33,698 nt of DNA from Pedobacter borealis DSM 19626 (GCF_000708285.2 NZ_JAUG01000053.1:1-33698); one strand, 5' to 3'; positions 22,329-30,513 are shown, counted from the first letter of the stretch. Translations and numbers: made by a program. The notes: generated from the sequence alone by a model not told the origin.

Positions 22329-23484
22329 TTTGTATTTTCTGTGCTGCCGGATTTAACCAATCATCTAGTTCATCCCAAAGTAACTGCCAAAGGGTACGTT
22401 CCCCGATTACAAATCGGGCCTGGAAGGTAAGCCCTTTTTGCAGGTGCCCCGAGAAGCCATTTTTAAGCTTTAACTGGGCATTATCGAAACTGCAACGGGC
22501 TTTAAAGACCGTTACATTGTTTATTACTGTAAAATCATTATCGATGCTTAACACTTTTCCCGTAATGGTACCAAAGTAATTGTAGTTGAAGGCGTCAATT
22601 TGAAAGTGAACCACCTGTCCAGGTTTTATCAATCCAATATCCCTGGGTGTAATGTAGCATTCGCCGATTAGGCTCCCGCCTGGAGAAATACTGCAGAGGG
22701 CTTCATTTTGCTGTATAAGTCCGCCGGCATATCGGCTGTTAATATCCTGTAAGGTCCCTGAAACAGGAGCCTTGACTTCATAATAGGATGCGTCGGCGTT
22801 GACCTGTAAATTATCGTTCTTATATTGAGAAAGTTCAAAGCCATATTTAATTAGGTCCTGTTGCCAGGAGGTTTGCTGGGCGACGCTGAATGCGCTGTAG
22901 CCTGCGCTGGTTTTATCGTAGGTCGTTTGTGTGTCGTAAAACTCTTTACTGGTGATCACTTTCTGATTGTAGAGTGTTTTATTCACGCTCAGATCTTTGG
23001 TTGCTTTATTCAAATTTGCATTTTGATCGTCAAGAAGGTGCAGATAGTGGCTCAGCTGTTCCATATATAATGGAGATACCAGGCGTTTGAGTAAAAGCTC
23101 GTTCGGCTCACCTGCGGTCAATAGTTTGAGATCATGAATAAAGCCAGCCCGCTGCTTGATTTCAAAGTTATTATTCATGCGTTTGCCTTTGGTCAACTGA
23201 TCTTTTACGCGCAGAATGATGCTGCCTTTTTTAACCATGCTGCCCTCGTGGTGATATATCGTATCGATAATACCGCCGACAAATGATCTCACTTCTGTCC
23301 GTTCGGTAACCGGACGGGTAATCCCCTGAACCCTTACCGCAATTGTGCAGTAAACCAAAGGTAAGGCGACGAGCACCGTAAGAACGATAAGGAGGACAGT
23401 ATAGTAAACGAAGTAATTACGTTTACGGAAAGTGGGTAAATACGCTAATGTGGTATTTTGCAGTTTGTCAGCTGTTGGAAACAC
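22306..23484 (-). CDS. HlyD-family periplasmic adaptor of the peptide exporter
   Basis: 392 residues. A short cytoplasmic start is followed by one membrane anchor (NYFVYYTVLLIVLTVLVALPLVYC, about 23-46), then the first half-lipoyl strand (VTERTEVRSFVGGIIDTIYH), with HEGSMVKKGSIILRVKD closing it. A helical hairpin region is at about 105-230 (for example LLDDQNANLNKATKDLSVNK), then the second lipoyl half (YYEVKAPVSGTLQDINSRYA) and a beta-barrel C-terminus (GECYITPRDIGLIKPGQVVH). It bridges the ABC exporter to an outer-membrane channel. The start codon is GTG at 23484, 12 bases after the preceding stop; no better ATG exists. No TolC-like channel is encoded in the window. Confidence 0.93.
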   Translation of the reverse strand: MFPTADKLQNTTLAYLPTFRKRNYFVYYTVLLIVLTVLVALPLVYCTIAVRVQGITRPVTERTEVRSFVGGIIDTIYHHEGSMVKKGSIILRVKDQLTKGKRMNNNFEIKQRAGFIHDLKLLTAGEPNELLLKRLVSPLYMEQLSHYLHLLDDQNANLNKATKDLSVNKTLYNQKVITSKEFYDTQTTYDKTSAGYSAFSVAQQTSWQQDLIKYGFELSQYKNDNLQVNADASYYEVKAPVSGTLQDINSRYAGGLIQQNEALCSISPGGSLIGECYITPRDIGLIKPGQVVHFQIDAFNYNYFGTITGKVLSIDNDFTVINNVTVFKARCSFDNAQLKLKNGFSGHLQKGLTFQARFVIGERTLWQLLWDELDDWLNPAAQKIQNEHESRG

Positions 23485-23496
23485 AATTCAGTCCGT

Positions 23497-25194
23497 TTAA
23501 ATTTTAAATAGAACACCAACTCCCAGGGCGTAACCACCTGGCTTTACAACAAATTCCTTTAAGGAGAAAATTTCACGGGCAGTGTTAAAACCAGAGGAGA
23601 TAAAGAAGGACTTCTTATGGGTGACTTCAAAAGCTGCTCTCAGCGCGAGGTTAAAACTACTGTAGCCTTTAGATGTAGCGTTAAAGTTGACCCCCACATG
23701 CTCAAAACCCGCAAATGGGCTTAATGTGATGCTTCGCGCATTTTTATTTAAAACAAAATCATTGGACAGGTTGAGGGCCAGCGAATAGATCCCAACTTTT
23801 TTGGGGTTACGAAAATTGGTATTGGCTTGAAGATCTAAATATAAGTCTTTAAAGAGCCTGAAATAAATGCCCCCGCCCCACCCGTAAGTGAGGGCTGGCG
23901 AGCTGGAAACGGTCTGACTGCTGATCTGCATCGGAAATTTGTTTATCCCCAGTGTTGCCTTGAGGTTATCCTGCTGAACATAGTCTATTAATTTGTCACC
24001 AAAGGTTTTTTCCAGCCTGCGGTCTTTTTGGGCATTTTCTCTTATGGTATCCAGTAGCCTGTTGGGTATTGGACTGATACGGCCTGTTCTTTCTGCCTCT
24101 TTGAATAAATATTCTTTGCTGTCCCATTTTTTTTTGCCTGGTGATTTATTAATTTTCAGGACGTCATCACCCTCCTGGATGATGTCTTTATATGGGATTC
24201 TGGTTGGATTTACGCTATCAATTTCTGTCCTTACAAAGTCCACGATCGTTTGCGGGGATTGGCTTTTGTACTCCGAATCACTGACCATATGGGTTTCAAG
24301 CAGATACCATTTCTTTCCGATTTTCTCATAATTAACCCGGTAGTTGAGCATCCTTTTGGTTAGAAAGCCCGTTCGTACCCAGTTATAGGTATAGATATTG
24401 GTGGCAACAAAAGCATAGGTTGCGGTGTCAATATATAATGTGACATCAATTCTGTTAATGTTTTTACTGGTATCTTGTAGTCGGGTGTTCAGTACAAAAA
24501 CTTTATGATTATTAAATATTTGGGTACCAACAAGCTGGTAGTCGAATTTTCTTTTCTTTGAAATTTTATTTAAAATAAAATCGTTATGGGCAATATCCTG
24601 GAAATCGAGGACATTATAGTTCGCCACGCGCTTCAAATAGCGGAGTGATTTATCGTATAGTGCCTCGGTTTGATTTTCAAGTACACTTACTGTAGTTCTT
24701 TCAGAAGTATTATAAGGTGGTATGTAGGCGTTGATCAGGGCATCGGATCTGAAATATTCAGTTTTGTTCCGCCAGGTTTGTGTTCTCAAAATTCCCTTGA
24801 AACCAATAGGCCTGTCCGGGTAGTTGACAGCAATTTGTTTTATCGCTTTTTTAAGGATGTCTTCCCCCGAGGCGATGGTTACTTCGTTTAACTGTGTTGA
24901 TGTTTCCGGCAGTTCAACTTCGTAAAAATGATCGGGCTGATATATTAAATGCACATTTAAGTAACCAATACTACTGAAATCTATGTCCATGTCCAACAAG
25001 TTCTTCAAAGGGGCTTTTACAGTAAACAAACCTTTATCATCTGTCCTAGTGGATTGGCCACCAACCCGGATGGTTACTCCGCTTAGGGCAAGTCTGGTCT
25101 TTGCATCTGTAACTTTGCCTTTTAAGGCGATCAGTTGAGCAAACACAATAGTTGAACTGAGTGATAGCAGCAGTATTAGAATGTATTTTTTCAA
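23497..25194 (-). CDS. exported CarboxypepD_reg-like / DUF5686-like protein in the peptide-export operon
   Basis: 565 residues if translation starts at the TTG at 25194, which gives a standard signal peptide (KKYILILLLSLSSTIVFA-Q); a TTG at 25242 lies inside a hairpin and is less likely. Next comes a carboxypeptidase-regulatory-like domain (IALKGKVTDAKTRLALSGVT, then TDDKGLFTVKAP, ending LNEVTI; about 22-107). A long central region (GEDILKKAIKQIAVNYPDRP onwards to about 375) has the pattern of DUF5686-type proteins, with strands such as YQLVGTQIFNNHKVFVLNTR and VTLYIDTATYAFVATNIYTY. The C-terminal 150 residues alternate like outer-membrane strands (GGGIYFRLFKDLYLDLQANT to YALGVGVLFKI). I infer an outer-membrane protein that may serve the peptide as exit route, processing partner or receptor. 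Family names are from memory. Confidence 0.75.
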   Translation of the reverse strand: MKKYILILLLSLSSTIVFAQLIALKGKVTDAKTRLALSGVTIRVGGQSTRTDDKGLFTVKAPLKNLLDMDIDFSSIGYLNVHLIYQPDHFYEVELPETSTQLNEVTIASGEDILKKAIKQIAVNYPDRPIGFKGILRTQTWRNKTEYFRSDALINAYIPPYNTSERTTVSVLENQTEALYDKSLRYLKRVANYNVLDFQDIAHNDFILNKISKKRKFDYQLVGTQIFNNHKVFVLNTRLQDTSKNINRIDVTLYIDTATYAFVATNIYTYNWVRTGFLTKRMLNYRVNYEKIGKKWYLLETHMVSDSEYKSQSPQTIVDFVRTEIDSVNPTRIPYKDIIQEGDDVLKINKSPGKKKWDSKEYLFKEAERTGRISPIPNRLLDTIRENAQKDRRLEKTFGDKLIDYVQQDNLKATLGINKFPMQISSQTVSSSPALTYGWGGGIYFRLFKDLYLDLQANTNFRNPKKVGIYSLALNLSNDFVLNKNARSITLSPFAGFEHVGVNFNATSKGYSSFNLALRAAFEVTHKKSFFISSGFNTAREIFSLKEFVVKPGGYALGVGVLFKI

Positions 25195-25212
25195 ATCTGG
25201 GAACGTATAGGA

Positions 25213-25246
25213 GGAATTGTTTACAATTGATATTGTAAACAATTCC
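25213..25246. promoter_or_regulatory. perfect 15-bp hairpin between peptide gene and downstream operon
   Basis: GGAATTGTTTACAAT (25213-25227), loop TGAT, and ATTGTAAACAATTCC (25232-25246) form a perfect stem 16 bases past the peptide stop codon. There is no T-run in the direction of transcription, so it is more likely an mRNA stabiliser, processing site or partial attenuator than a full terminator. Confidence 0.75.
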
Positions 25247-25261
25247 TTTAGTAATTTTTAA

Positions 25262-25486
25262 TTAAAAAGGTAAAGCAGCACCAATTGTAGCACCAATTAC
25301 TGCTCCGGCAAGGATAGGGTTGGCATCCTGGCCATTGATTGAACCGCTATCGGCGAATATACCAACCACAGCACCAACTACAGCACCAAGGATTGCTCCG
25401 AATATACCACCACCATCTACTTCTTGCATTTCTGCAGCATTCATTTCCACCAGGTCCATTTGATTTAAATCTAATTGCGTTTTCAT
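25262..25486 (-). CDS. double-glycine-leader peptide precursor with glycine-zipper core (bacteriocin-like)
   Basis: 74 residues. Leader 1-26 ends EMQEVDGG; relative to the cut after Gly26, hydrophobic residues occupy -4 (Val23), -7 (Met20), -12 (Met15) and -15 (Leu12), and Glu19 is at -8, which is the pattern read by C39 peptidases. The 48-residue core starts GIFGAILGAVVGAVVGIFAD, a run with glycines every fourth residue (30, 34, 38, 42), then a polar turn (SGSINGQDANP), then a second zipper (LAGAVIGATIGAALPF). There is no Cys, Lys or Arg in the core, so neither lanthionines nor disulfides can form. Two helices packing as a membrane hairpin is the likely structure, as in class II bacteriocins. 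It is the first gene of the operon with its exporter. Confidence 0.9.
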   Translation of the reverse strand: MKTQLDLNQMDLVEMNAAEMQEVDGGGIFGAILGAVVGAVVGIFADSGSINGQDANPILAGAVIGATIGAALPF

Positions 25487-25599
25487 GTTTTAAATAATTT
25501 AAGGTTTATTTCCTACTTTTTCGTAATTCACATGGGTTTCGGATTTAGCCCACTGTAATATTTTGGCCAAAAATTTACAATTTGAAATTACTTTTAAGT

Positions 25600-25629
25600 C
25601 AAAAATATATTGTCGATATAACGTCAATA
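25600..25629 (-). promoter_or_regulatory. promoter and overlapping operator of the peptide operon
   Basis: On the minus strand the -7 element TATTTTTG (25607-25600) matches TAnnTTTG exactly, with ATTG (25628-25625) at the -33 position, 17 bases upstream. The spacer and -33 are covered by an inverted repeat TATTGTCG-atataa-CGTCAATA (25608-25629; 7 of 8 arm bases pair). A repressor bound there would block the promoter. The leader to the peptide ATG is about 105 bases. Confidence 0.6.
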
Positions 25630-25933
25630 TAAAATCTAAAATTCCTATAAAAGTGCAGTTAAAGCATTTTTTTTATAGATAAATTCTATATTTTAAAAAC
25701 TTAGCGCATTATGAAAATAATTCGAAGGCTTTATCTGGGTATTCTATTTATAATGGTTCTTTCCTGATTTGGAACAATTCCTAAAAAAACATATGTCTTG
25801 AGTGATTAAAAGGTTTTTTTCAATAAGTGAATTAGTTATATCATGACTTTTCTTTGAAATCCGAAACAGGATCAAATTATTGTTTATTCTATTAAACTAT
25901 TATATTTGGACAAATGACAACTATGATTATTAC
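25630..25933. other. AT-rich gap between peptide promoter and integrase remnant
   Basis: About 300 bases, very rich in A+T. I see no gene, no RNA structure and no repeat that I can support. Confidence 0.4.
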
Positions 25934-26403
25934 TTATTTCAAGTTGCGATATCGTTTTGATTTTTCTGCCAACACACTTGATATTGGCAACCCAATAAAG
26001 TCCTTAACGTGCATCAGGCAGGTCTCATAGCGCTGAAGGGTACTCTTTTCAAATTCTTTGCCGATGAGACTTTTCATCTTTGCGTTGTGATCTTCAAATA
26101 CGGCGACGGGCGTCTTTGACTGAAGAGCTTTACCAATAAAGCGGTCTTTAACCGTTTCTGCTGTAACGGTTTCGTCTCCTACCGACATTACCTGATGAAG
26201 TTCCTGGGCCTTCGACTGTAACTTATCCAGATAAGCATTCAAAAGCCTGGTATCTTCTTTGGTACCGGCGGCCCGCCCAGCCTGTGCGTTCCAGCGATTG
26301 GGATCACATGACTTTCCCGTTGAGGTTTCTGCTCGTTTACTGGACCGTTTTTGTAAGTGGAGCGCTTTTTTAAATAAAAAAGCAGATTCATGTTTGTTCT
26401 CAT
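25934..26403 (-). pseudogene. broken tyrosine recombinase (integrase) of the Bacteroidota element type
   Basis: The longest piece, 26242-25934, encodes NAYLDKLQSKAQELHQVM, then AKMKSLIGKEFEKSTLQRYE and TCLMHVKDFIG, a Phage_int_SAM_5-type core-binding domain. Going upstream the same frame continues KRAETSTGKSCDPNRWNAQA and GRAAGTKEDTRLL, the second half of the arm-binding domain. Its first half, MNLLFYLKKRSTYKNGPV, starts at ATG 26391 in another frame; a deletion near 26335 has removed the PIY-x-R-I-T strand and shifted the frame. After residue about 140 the protein stops at YRNLK, so the whole catalytic domain (R...H-x-x-R...Y) is gone. It lies 245 bases from the 3' end of tRNA-Asp, the normal place for the integrase of an element inserted at that tRNA. 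Confidence 0.88.
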
Positions 26404-26556
26404 GACAAATGATTAAAATGAAACAAAATTGTTAATTCTGTCACTTACAGTCAAGATGTTTAATGATTGAACTAGCTTATAAACATCTGTTTAAGCTATA
26501 ATTGGTGAGCATTCATACCGTTTAATGTGCTCATCGAATTGCTCACCTTTTTCTTG

Positions 26557-26661
26557 CGAAAAAATGAATAATTTGGTGTTTCAAGAAAACGAAAAAACCT
26601 GTAAACATTTAATTTACAGGATTTTAATTAAATTTAAAACTATTTTCGCGGAATGGACGGG
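26557..26661. repeat. 105-bp direct repeat, right copy (overlaps the tRNA-Asp 3' end)
   Basis: It matches 16888-16992 at about 100 of 105 positions. It contains the last 13 bases of the tRNA and the hairpin CCTGTAAA-catttaa-TTTACAGG that follows the tRNA and could end its transcript. Confidence 0.85.
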
Positions 26662-26722
26662 ACTCGAACCCGCGACCTCCTGCGTGACAGGCAGGCATTC
26701 TAACCAGCTGAACTACCACTCC
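26649..26722 (-). tRNA. tRNA-Asp (anticodon GTC)
   Basis: 74 bases on the minus strand. The acceptor stem GGAGTGG pairs with CCATTCC, discriminator G, no encoded CCA. The anticodon arm is CCTGC-CTGTCAC-GCAGG with GTC at the centre, and the T loop TTCGAGT sits in a GCGGG/CCCGT stem. A hairpin about 50 bases past the 3' end may terminate it. The 3' end lies in the 105-bp repeat that bounds the island. Confidence 0.97.
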
Positions 26723-26968
26723 TTTTGTTCTTCTTTAAAGCTCGAACCTCTTTCCCCTTGCGGGAGTGCAAATATAGACACTATATTCAGTTTATCACTA
26801 TAGTAATCGACTTTTTAATCAATAATTACGTAACACGCTGACCCTCATTCTAAATATTTTGATCAAAAAGATTATTAAACAACTCTTATAAATAATGCTT
26901 TAATGTATTTACTAATAGCATGCTCACCATTATTCTGCAACTATTTGACTGTAATCGACTTCACTGTA
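26723..26968. other. region upstream of tRNA-Asp
   Basis: No gene seen. Bases 26926-26967 recur at the left end of the island (17058-17104 area). The sequence changes abruptly at about 26968, where an IS tip seems to begin. Confidence 0.4.
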
Positions 26969-27086
26969 AGCTCCCCTGTTTTTCAGACCACTCAAAAGTA
27001 TAATTTTGTCCTCAAATTTCCTGCAATAAATCGATGGGAGATTTGAAGTTCAATGCTTGATGTGGTCGATGGTAATTACAGTCCTA
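26969..27086 (-). mobile_element. remnant of an IS3-type element (transposase C-terminus and tip)
   Basis: The minus strand from about 27086 reads DCNYHRPHQALNFKSPIDLL and QEI followed by TGA (stop near 27022). N-Y-x-R-P-H-Q-A-L-N-x-x-[ST]-P is the signature end of IS3/IS481-type DDE transposases. The rest of the transposase is missing: a stop stands just upstream, and the next gene begins within 40 bases. The outer end TGTAAGCTCCCC at 26969 has the TG start usual for IS3 tips, and similarity with the island's left side ends exactly there. Confidence 0.7.
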
Positions 27087-27123
27087 TCGTCTCAGTTAAA
27101 AAACACAATTGGCCATTTCAATA

Positions 27124-30100
27124 TTATTTAATGTTTATCTGGATCATTTTTTGTTGGTATTTTTCTTTATCAGTAGGAATTATTACCCTGAACAAACCAA
27201 AACCATCGACTATTTTTCCAATTATTTTAGCACCATAACAACTAACTACATCAGTACCCACCAACAATTTAAAGTCATACGTACTGCCGCTTTTTCCTTC
27301 AATTTCAATTTTAAAAGAATTACCGTCAAGCTGTTGTTTGAGTATTCTGAAACCTTTCGATTCACTCATTAGTTCTGGTTTAACAAAATTGGCTAAAGTT
27401 GATACACCTTCTTTCGCTAATTGAATACTAATTTCTGTATGACCATTAACGTTCACGTTTTCATTAAGTTTTACATCCAAATATTCCTTGTTATCCATAA
27501 TTGTATAATTAACTTTTTTTCCATTCACTACGATCTGTTCGATTTTAGAGCCCAAAGGAAGCGTTGGTATAAAATTTAGTTTAAAATCTTGCTTAGATAT
27601 CAGGTTGTAGACCAAAACTGTATTTGATTGTTTTTTAAATTTAAATACGAAACTGTTTTTTCCAAATTTAACATTTTCAGCCTCAAACCATTTCCAATCA
27701 AAAGGCAACCTAGGAGCTAAAGTGACTATATTTGTCAACGCATCCGGGTGATACCCCAACATTCCCTCAAAAATAGGTTGTAACACCATTGTTTCTGACC
27801 AACATTGATGAGACGTAACCCCGCTTGTACTATAGGTATTCCCATTCATTACCTCTACGGCATTACCCATTGAAAAGTCCTTATAATTTGACAAATTGTT
27901 CATTATGTTTGTAAAACCTTGATTATATCTACCCGTCTGATATTCGGCAAGTGATGTCCAACCTGTGAATAAAGGCCAAATACTGCCAAAGTGGTAACTC
28001 CTTGGGTCATACAATTGATTTTTATAGCTAATCATACGGGTCCCCCAATCAGCCGAAAAAGAGTTTGAAGCAAATGCTTCAGTCATTATTTTTGCGCGAT
28101 CCTTATTCAATACATCAAAATAAACCGGCACTGTCGTAAGTATAATGAAATCTTTGGTATATGAACCATCGCGGTATTTACCATAATTATAGTACTTGTC
28201 TTTATTCCAAAACCCCTCAATGGCGTTCATTACTTTTTTTGAATCGGCCAAGTAACCTTGGGCTTGAACCTCTTTGTTTATTCCTTTGGCCAAATATCCA
28301 GCATCTCGCAGGGCAGCAGCCCAAATGCCAGACAAATAGAATTCAGTGTGCGCTCCATAAAGCTTTCCACCTTCAAGCCAACCATGGCCTACATTCGATA
28401 TTTCTATTAGACCATCCCCATCGGTATCTGTCGAATAACAAAAATCAATCGCTTTCTGTATTGCTCCCCAATTTGACTTAACAAATTCGACATCACCCGA
28501 ATAGCGTAAATAATGAGCAAACAAAACAATAAACAAAGGAGTAGAATCTGATGCGTCATAGTGAACAGAACCACTTGACGTTAATTCATGATAAATTTTA
28601 CCGTCAACATTTTGAAACTTTATAAACGTTTTCAATACCTCTTTCACCAACTCAAAATTCCCATAATTGTTTACCGCAAAACTCGACCATTCTGCGTCAC
28701 GACCAAAATACCATGCATAACCTGGTCTTCCGCTTACTTTTTGTGCACCGTCCCAACCTCTTGCAGTACTTGCAAAACCAGCCATAAGTGACTTGCCAAT
28801 ACCTGGAGTTTCGACTTCAAATTTTGAGGCACCCAAAACCGCCATTTTATAACCCTCGTTAAAGCCCGGATCAGGAGTGTTTATGTTTACAGTATTTGTC
28901 AATAAATTTTCATAATAAGCTACTGCTTCAATTAGTACATTTTCAGCATTGTTGATATTTTTGGAGTAGTCCATCAATGTTTTAGAAACACCTTCATTCC
29001 CTGATGCGAAACAAACATCTACAGCTGATCTATTTTGAGCATCGGTTTCCACTAAAAAGGCTGTTTGAAGCTTATCCGTTGGGGTTCCTCTCCATTTTCC
29101 ATTAGCATACTTGAAATCGTCAAACTGACCATCAACAAGTAAATTGCTTTTAGAATTTGAGCCTATAATCGATACAAATTCATCTTTTTTATCCGAAACG
29201 ACTATTGCATTGTTTTCTCCAGACCACGAGTATTGCAATGAGCCCAACGCCTCTTCATTATAAGGCCACATAAAACGCAAATTGCTTTTGACTGAGTATA
29301 TCAATCGCTCAATGGCGTTGGCATTACTCCATTGATAATGAACTATACCAACGGGCTCTTTTATGCTGGTACTAATAATTTCTTTTAATTGAATGCCATT
29401 AGGTAATTCATAGCTACGTATAACCGCTTCCGGACGAACTTCAAATTTGGGGGTAATATTTTTCAACCAACAAATGGTATCGCTCGCTACTAATTTCACA
29501 CCGACATTAAAATCACGTGCAGACATGACAGGATGCGTCCAAATTTCGTCAATACCCGCTTTTTCTTTTCCAATCAATAAACTACGTCTGCCCGCTAAAT
29601 CGAAAAAATTGTTTGTTGCCACACGACTTAAAGAAAGCGAGGAAGGCTTAATTTGCCATACTGTGGATGCTTTAAATTTTATTTTACCTATCTTTTTGTC
29701 ATTTTTCTCAATTTTGCATTCTCCATACGTCCAAAAAAATTGCTTTTCTTTCTCAAATTTACCATCCAGATAATTAATACAATTTTCTGTGAATTGATTT
29801 AATTCTTTACGATTAAAATTATCTTGAGCATAGTATGTATATGCGCCAACAGCCAATACTTTTCCTTTTCCATAAGGCATCTCCCATAGTAATTTATTTT
29901 TCTCATCATAGGAAATGTAAGCCCAATCAATACCTATTATCTTTGAACCCTTTGCATTTGGGAGGTTCTTTTCAAAAAAACCTAACGTCCTCATATTTAG
30001 ATCTTTTTTGGGGTGCCATACATAAGCTCCACCATGCATATCTGAAAATACAGGGTGACTTCGGAAACCATGAAAACCTAATTTACGCCCAAACCCCTCA

Positions 30101-30513
30101 TCAACAGCGCTACGGTGTCTGATTTCAATAGGGCTTTTTTCAATCCCCCATGTATTAAGTAATTTAACGGCATCAAGCGTCAAAAGTAATTTACCTCCTT
30201 GATTGAGATAGGATTTTATGGATCCCTCCAATTTAATTTCTGAAGGGGTTACTTCTAAAGTATCGGGACGGTGATACCATACTACCTGATATTTTTTAAG
30301 ATCTAATTTATTCTTTATTACTTCATCAAGAGTAATTTTCTGAATAGTGAAGCTGACTTTACGTGTGTCGAAAAATTTCTGCAAAGCGGTATATTCAACT
30401 GTTTGTTCTTGTTTCCCATTCACAAGCAAAGCTACCTTAACAGGAGGACTGATCATACTGGAGAACAGCAATACAATAGCTACTAATGAACTGTATTTTA
30501 GAATATTATTCAT
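27124..30513 (-). CDS. exported glycogen-debranching-like (alpha/alpha)6 glycoside hydrolase
   Basis: 1129 residues with an N-terminal hydrophobic leader (ILKYSSLVAIVLLFSSMI, about 4-21), so exported. Residues 25-250 resemble a class I amidotransferase/ThuA-like fold (VALLVNGKQEQTVEYTALQK and YLNQGGKLLLTLDAVKLL). A beta-rich middle follows. The catalytic part (about 560-960) is an (alpha/alpha)6 barrel of the amylo-alpha-1,6-glucosidase type: GRPGYAWYFGRDAEWSSFAV (about 593-612), YHELTSSGSVHYDASDSTPL, YSTDTDGDGLIEISNVGHGW with acidic candidates, and HQCWSETMVLQPIFEGMLGY (about 905-925). The C-terminus is a beta domain. It probably removes glucosyl or related units from an imported or surface glycan; the exact linkage is not readable. 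It is the last gene of a minus-strand cluster, 161 bases after the next. Confidence 0.8.
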   Translation of the reverse strand: MNNILKYSSLVAIVLLFSSMISPPVKVALLVNGKQEQTVEYTALQKFFDTRKVSFTIQKITLDEVIKNKLDLKKYQVVWYHRPDTLEVTPSEIKLEGSIKSYLNQGGKLLLTLDAVKLLNTWGIEKSPIEIRHRSAVDEGFGRKLGFHGFRSHPVFSDMHGGAYVWHPKKDLNMRTLGFFEKNLPNAKGSKIIGIDWAYISYDEKNKLLWEMPYGKGKVLAVGAYTYYAQDNFNRKELNQFTENCINYLDGKFEKEKQFFWTYGECKIEKNDKKIGKIKFKASTVWQIKPSSLSLSRVATNNFFDLAGRRSLLIGKEKAGIDEIWTHPVMSARDFNVGVKLVASDTICWLKNITPKFEVRPEAVIRSYELPNGIQLKEIISTSIKEPVGIVHYQWSNANAIERLIYSVKSNLRFMWPYNEEALGSLQYSWSGENNAIVVSDKKDEFVSIIGSNSKSNLLVDGQFDDFKYANGKWRGTPTDKLQTAFLVETDAQNRSAVDVCFASGNEGVSKTLMDYSKNINNAENVLIEAVAYYENLLTNTVNINTPDPGFNEGYKMAVLGASKFEVETPGIGKSLMAGFASTARGWDGAQKVSGRPGYAWYFGRDAEWSSFAVNNYGNFELVKEVLKTFIKFQNVDGKIYHELTSSGSVHYDASDSTPLFIVLFAHYLRYSGDVEFVKSNWGAIQKAIDFCYSTDTDGDGLIEISNVGHGWLEGGKLYGAHTEFYLSGIWAAALRDAGYLAKGINKEVQAQGYLADSKKVMNAIEGFWNKDKYYNYGKYRDGSYTKDFIILTTVPVYFDVLNKDRAKIMTEAFASNSFSADWGTRMISYKNQLYDPRSYHFGSIWPLFTGWTSLAEYQTGRYNQGFTNIMNNLSNYKDFSMGNAVEVMNGNTYSTSGVTSHQCWSETMVLQPIFEGMLGYHPDALTNIVTLAPRLPFDWKWFEAENVKFGKNSFVFKFKKQSNTVLVYNLISKQDFKLNFIPTLPLGSKIEQIVVNGKKVNYTIMDNKEYLDVKLNENVNVNGHTEISIQLAKEGVSTLANFVKPELMSESKGFRILKQQLDGNSFKIEIEGKSGSTYDFKLLVGTDVVSCYGAKIIGKIVDGFGLFRVIIPTDKEKYQQKMIQINIK

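Noticed and set aside
25213..25246. Canonical intrinsic terminator
   Set aside because: The stem is perfect, but no T-run follows in the direction of transcription of the operon.
25262..25486. Lanthipeptide or disulfide-type bacteriocin
   Set aside because: The core has no cysteine and no lanthionine synthetase gene is nearby.
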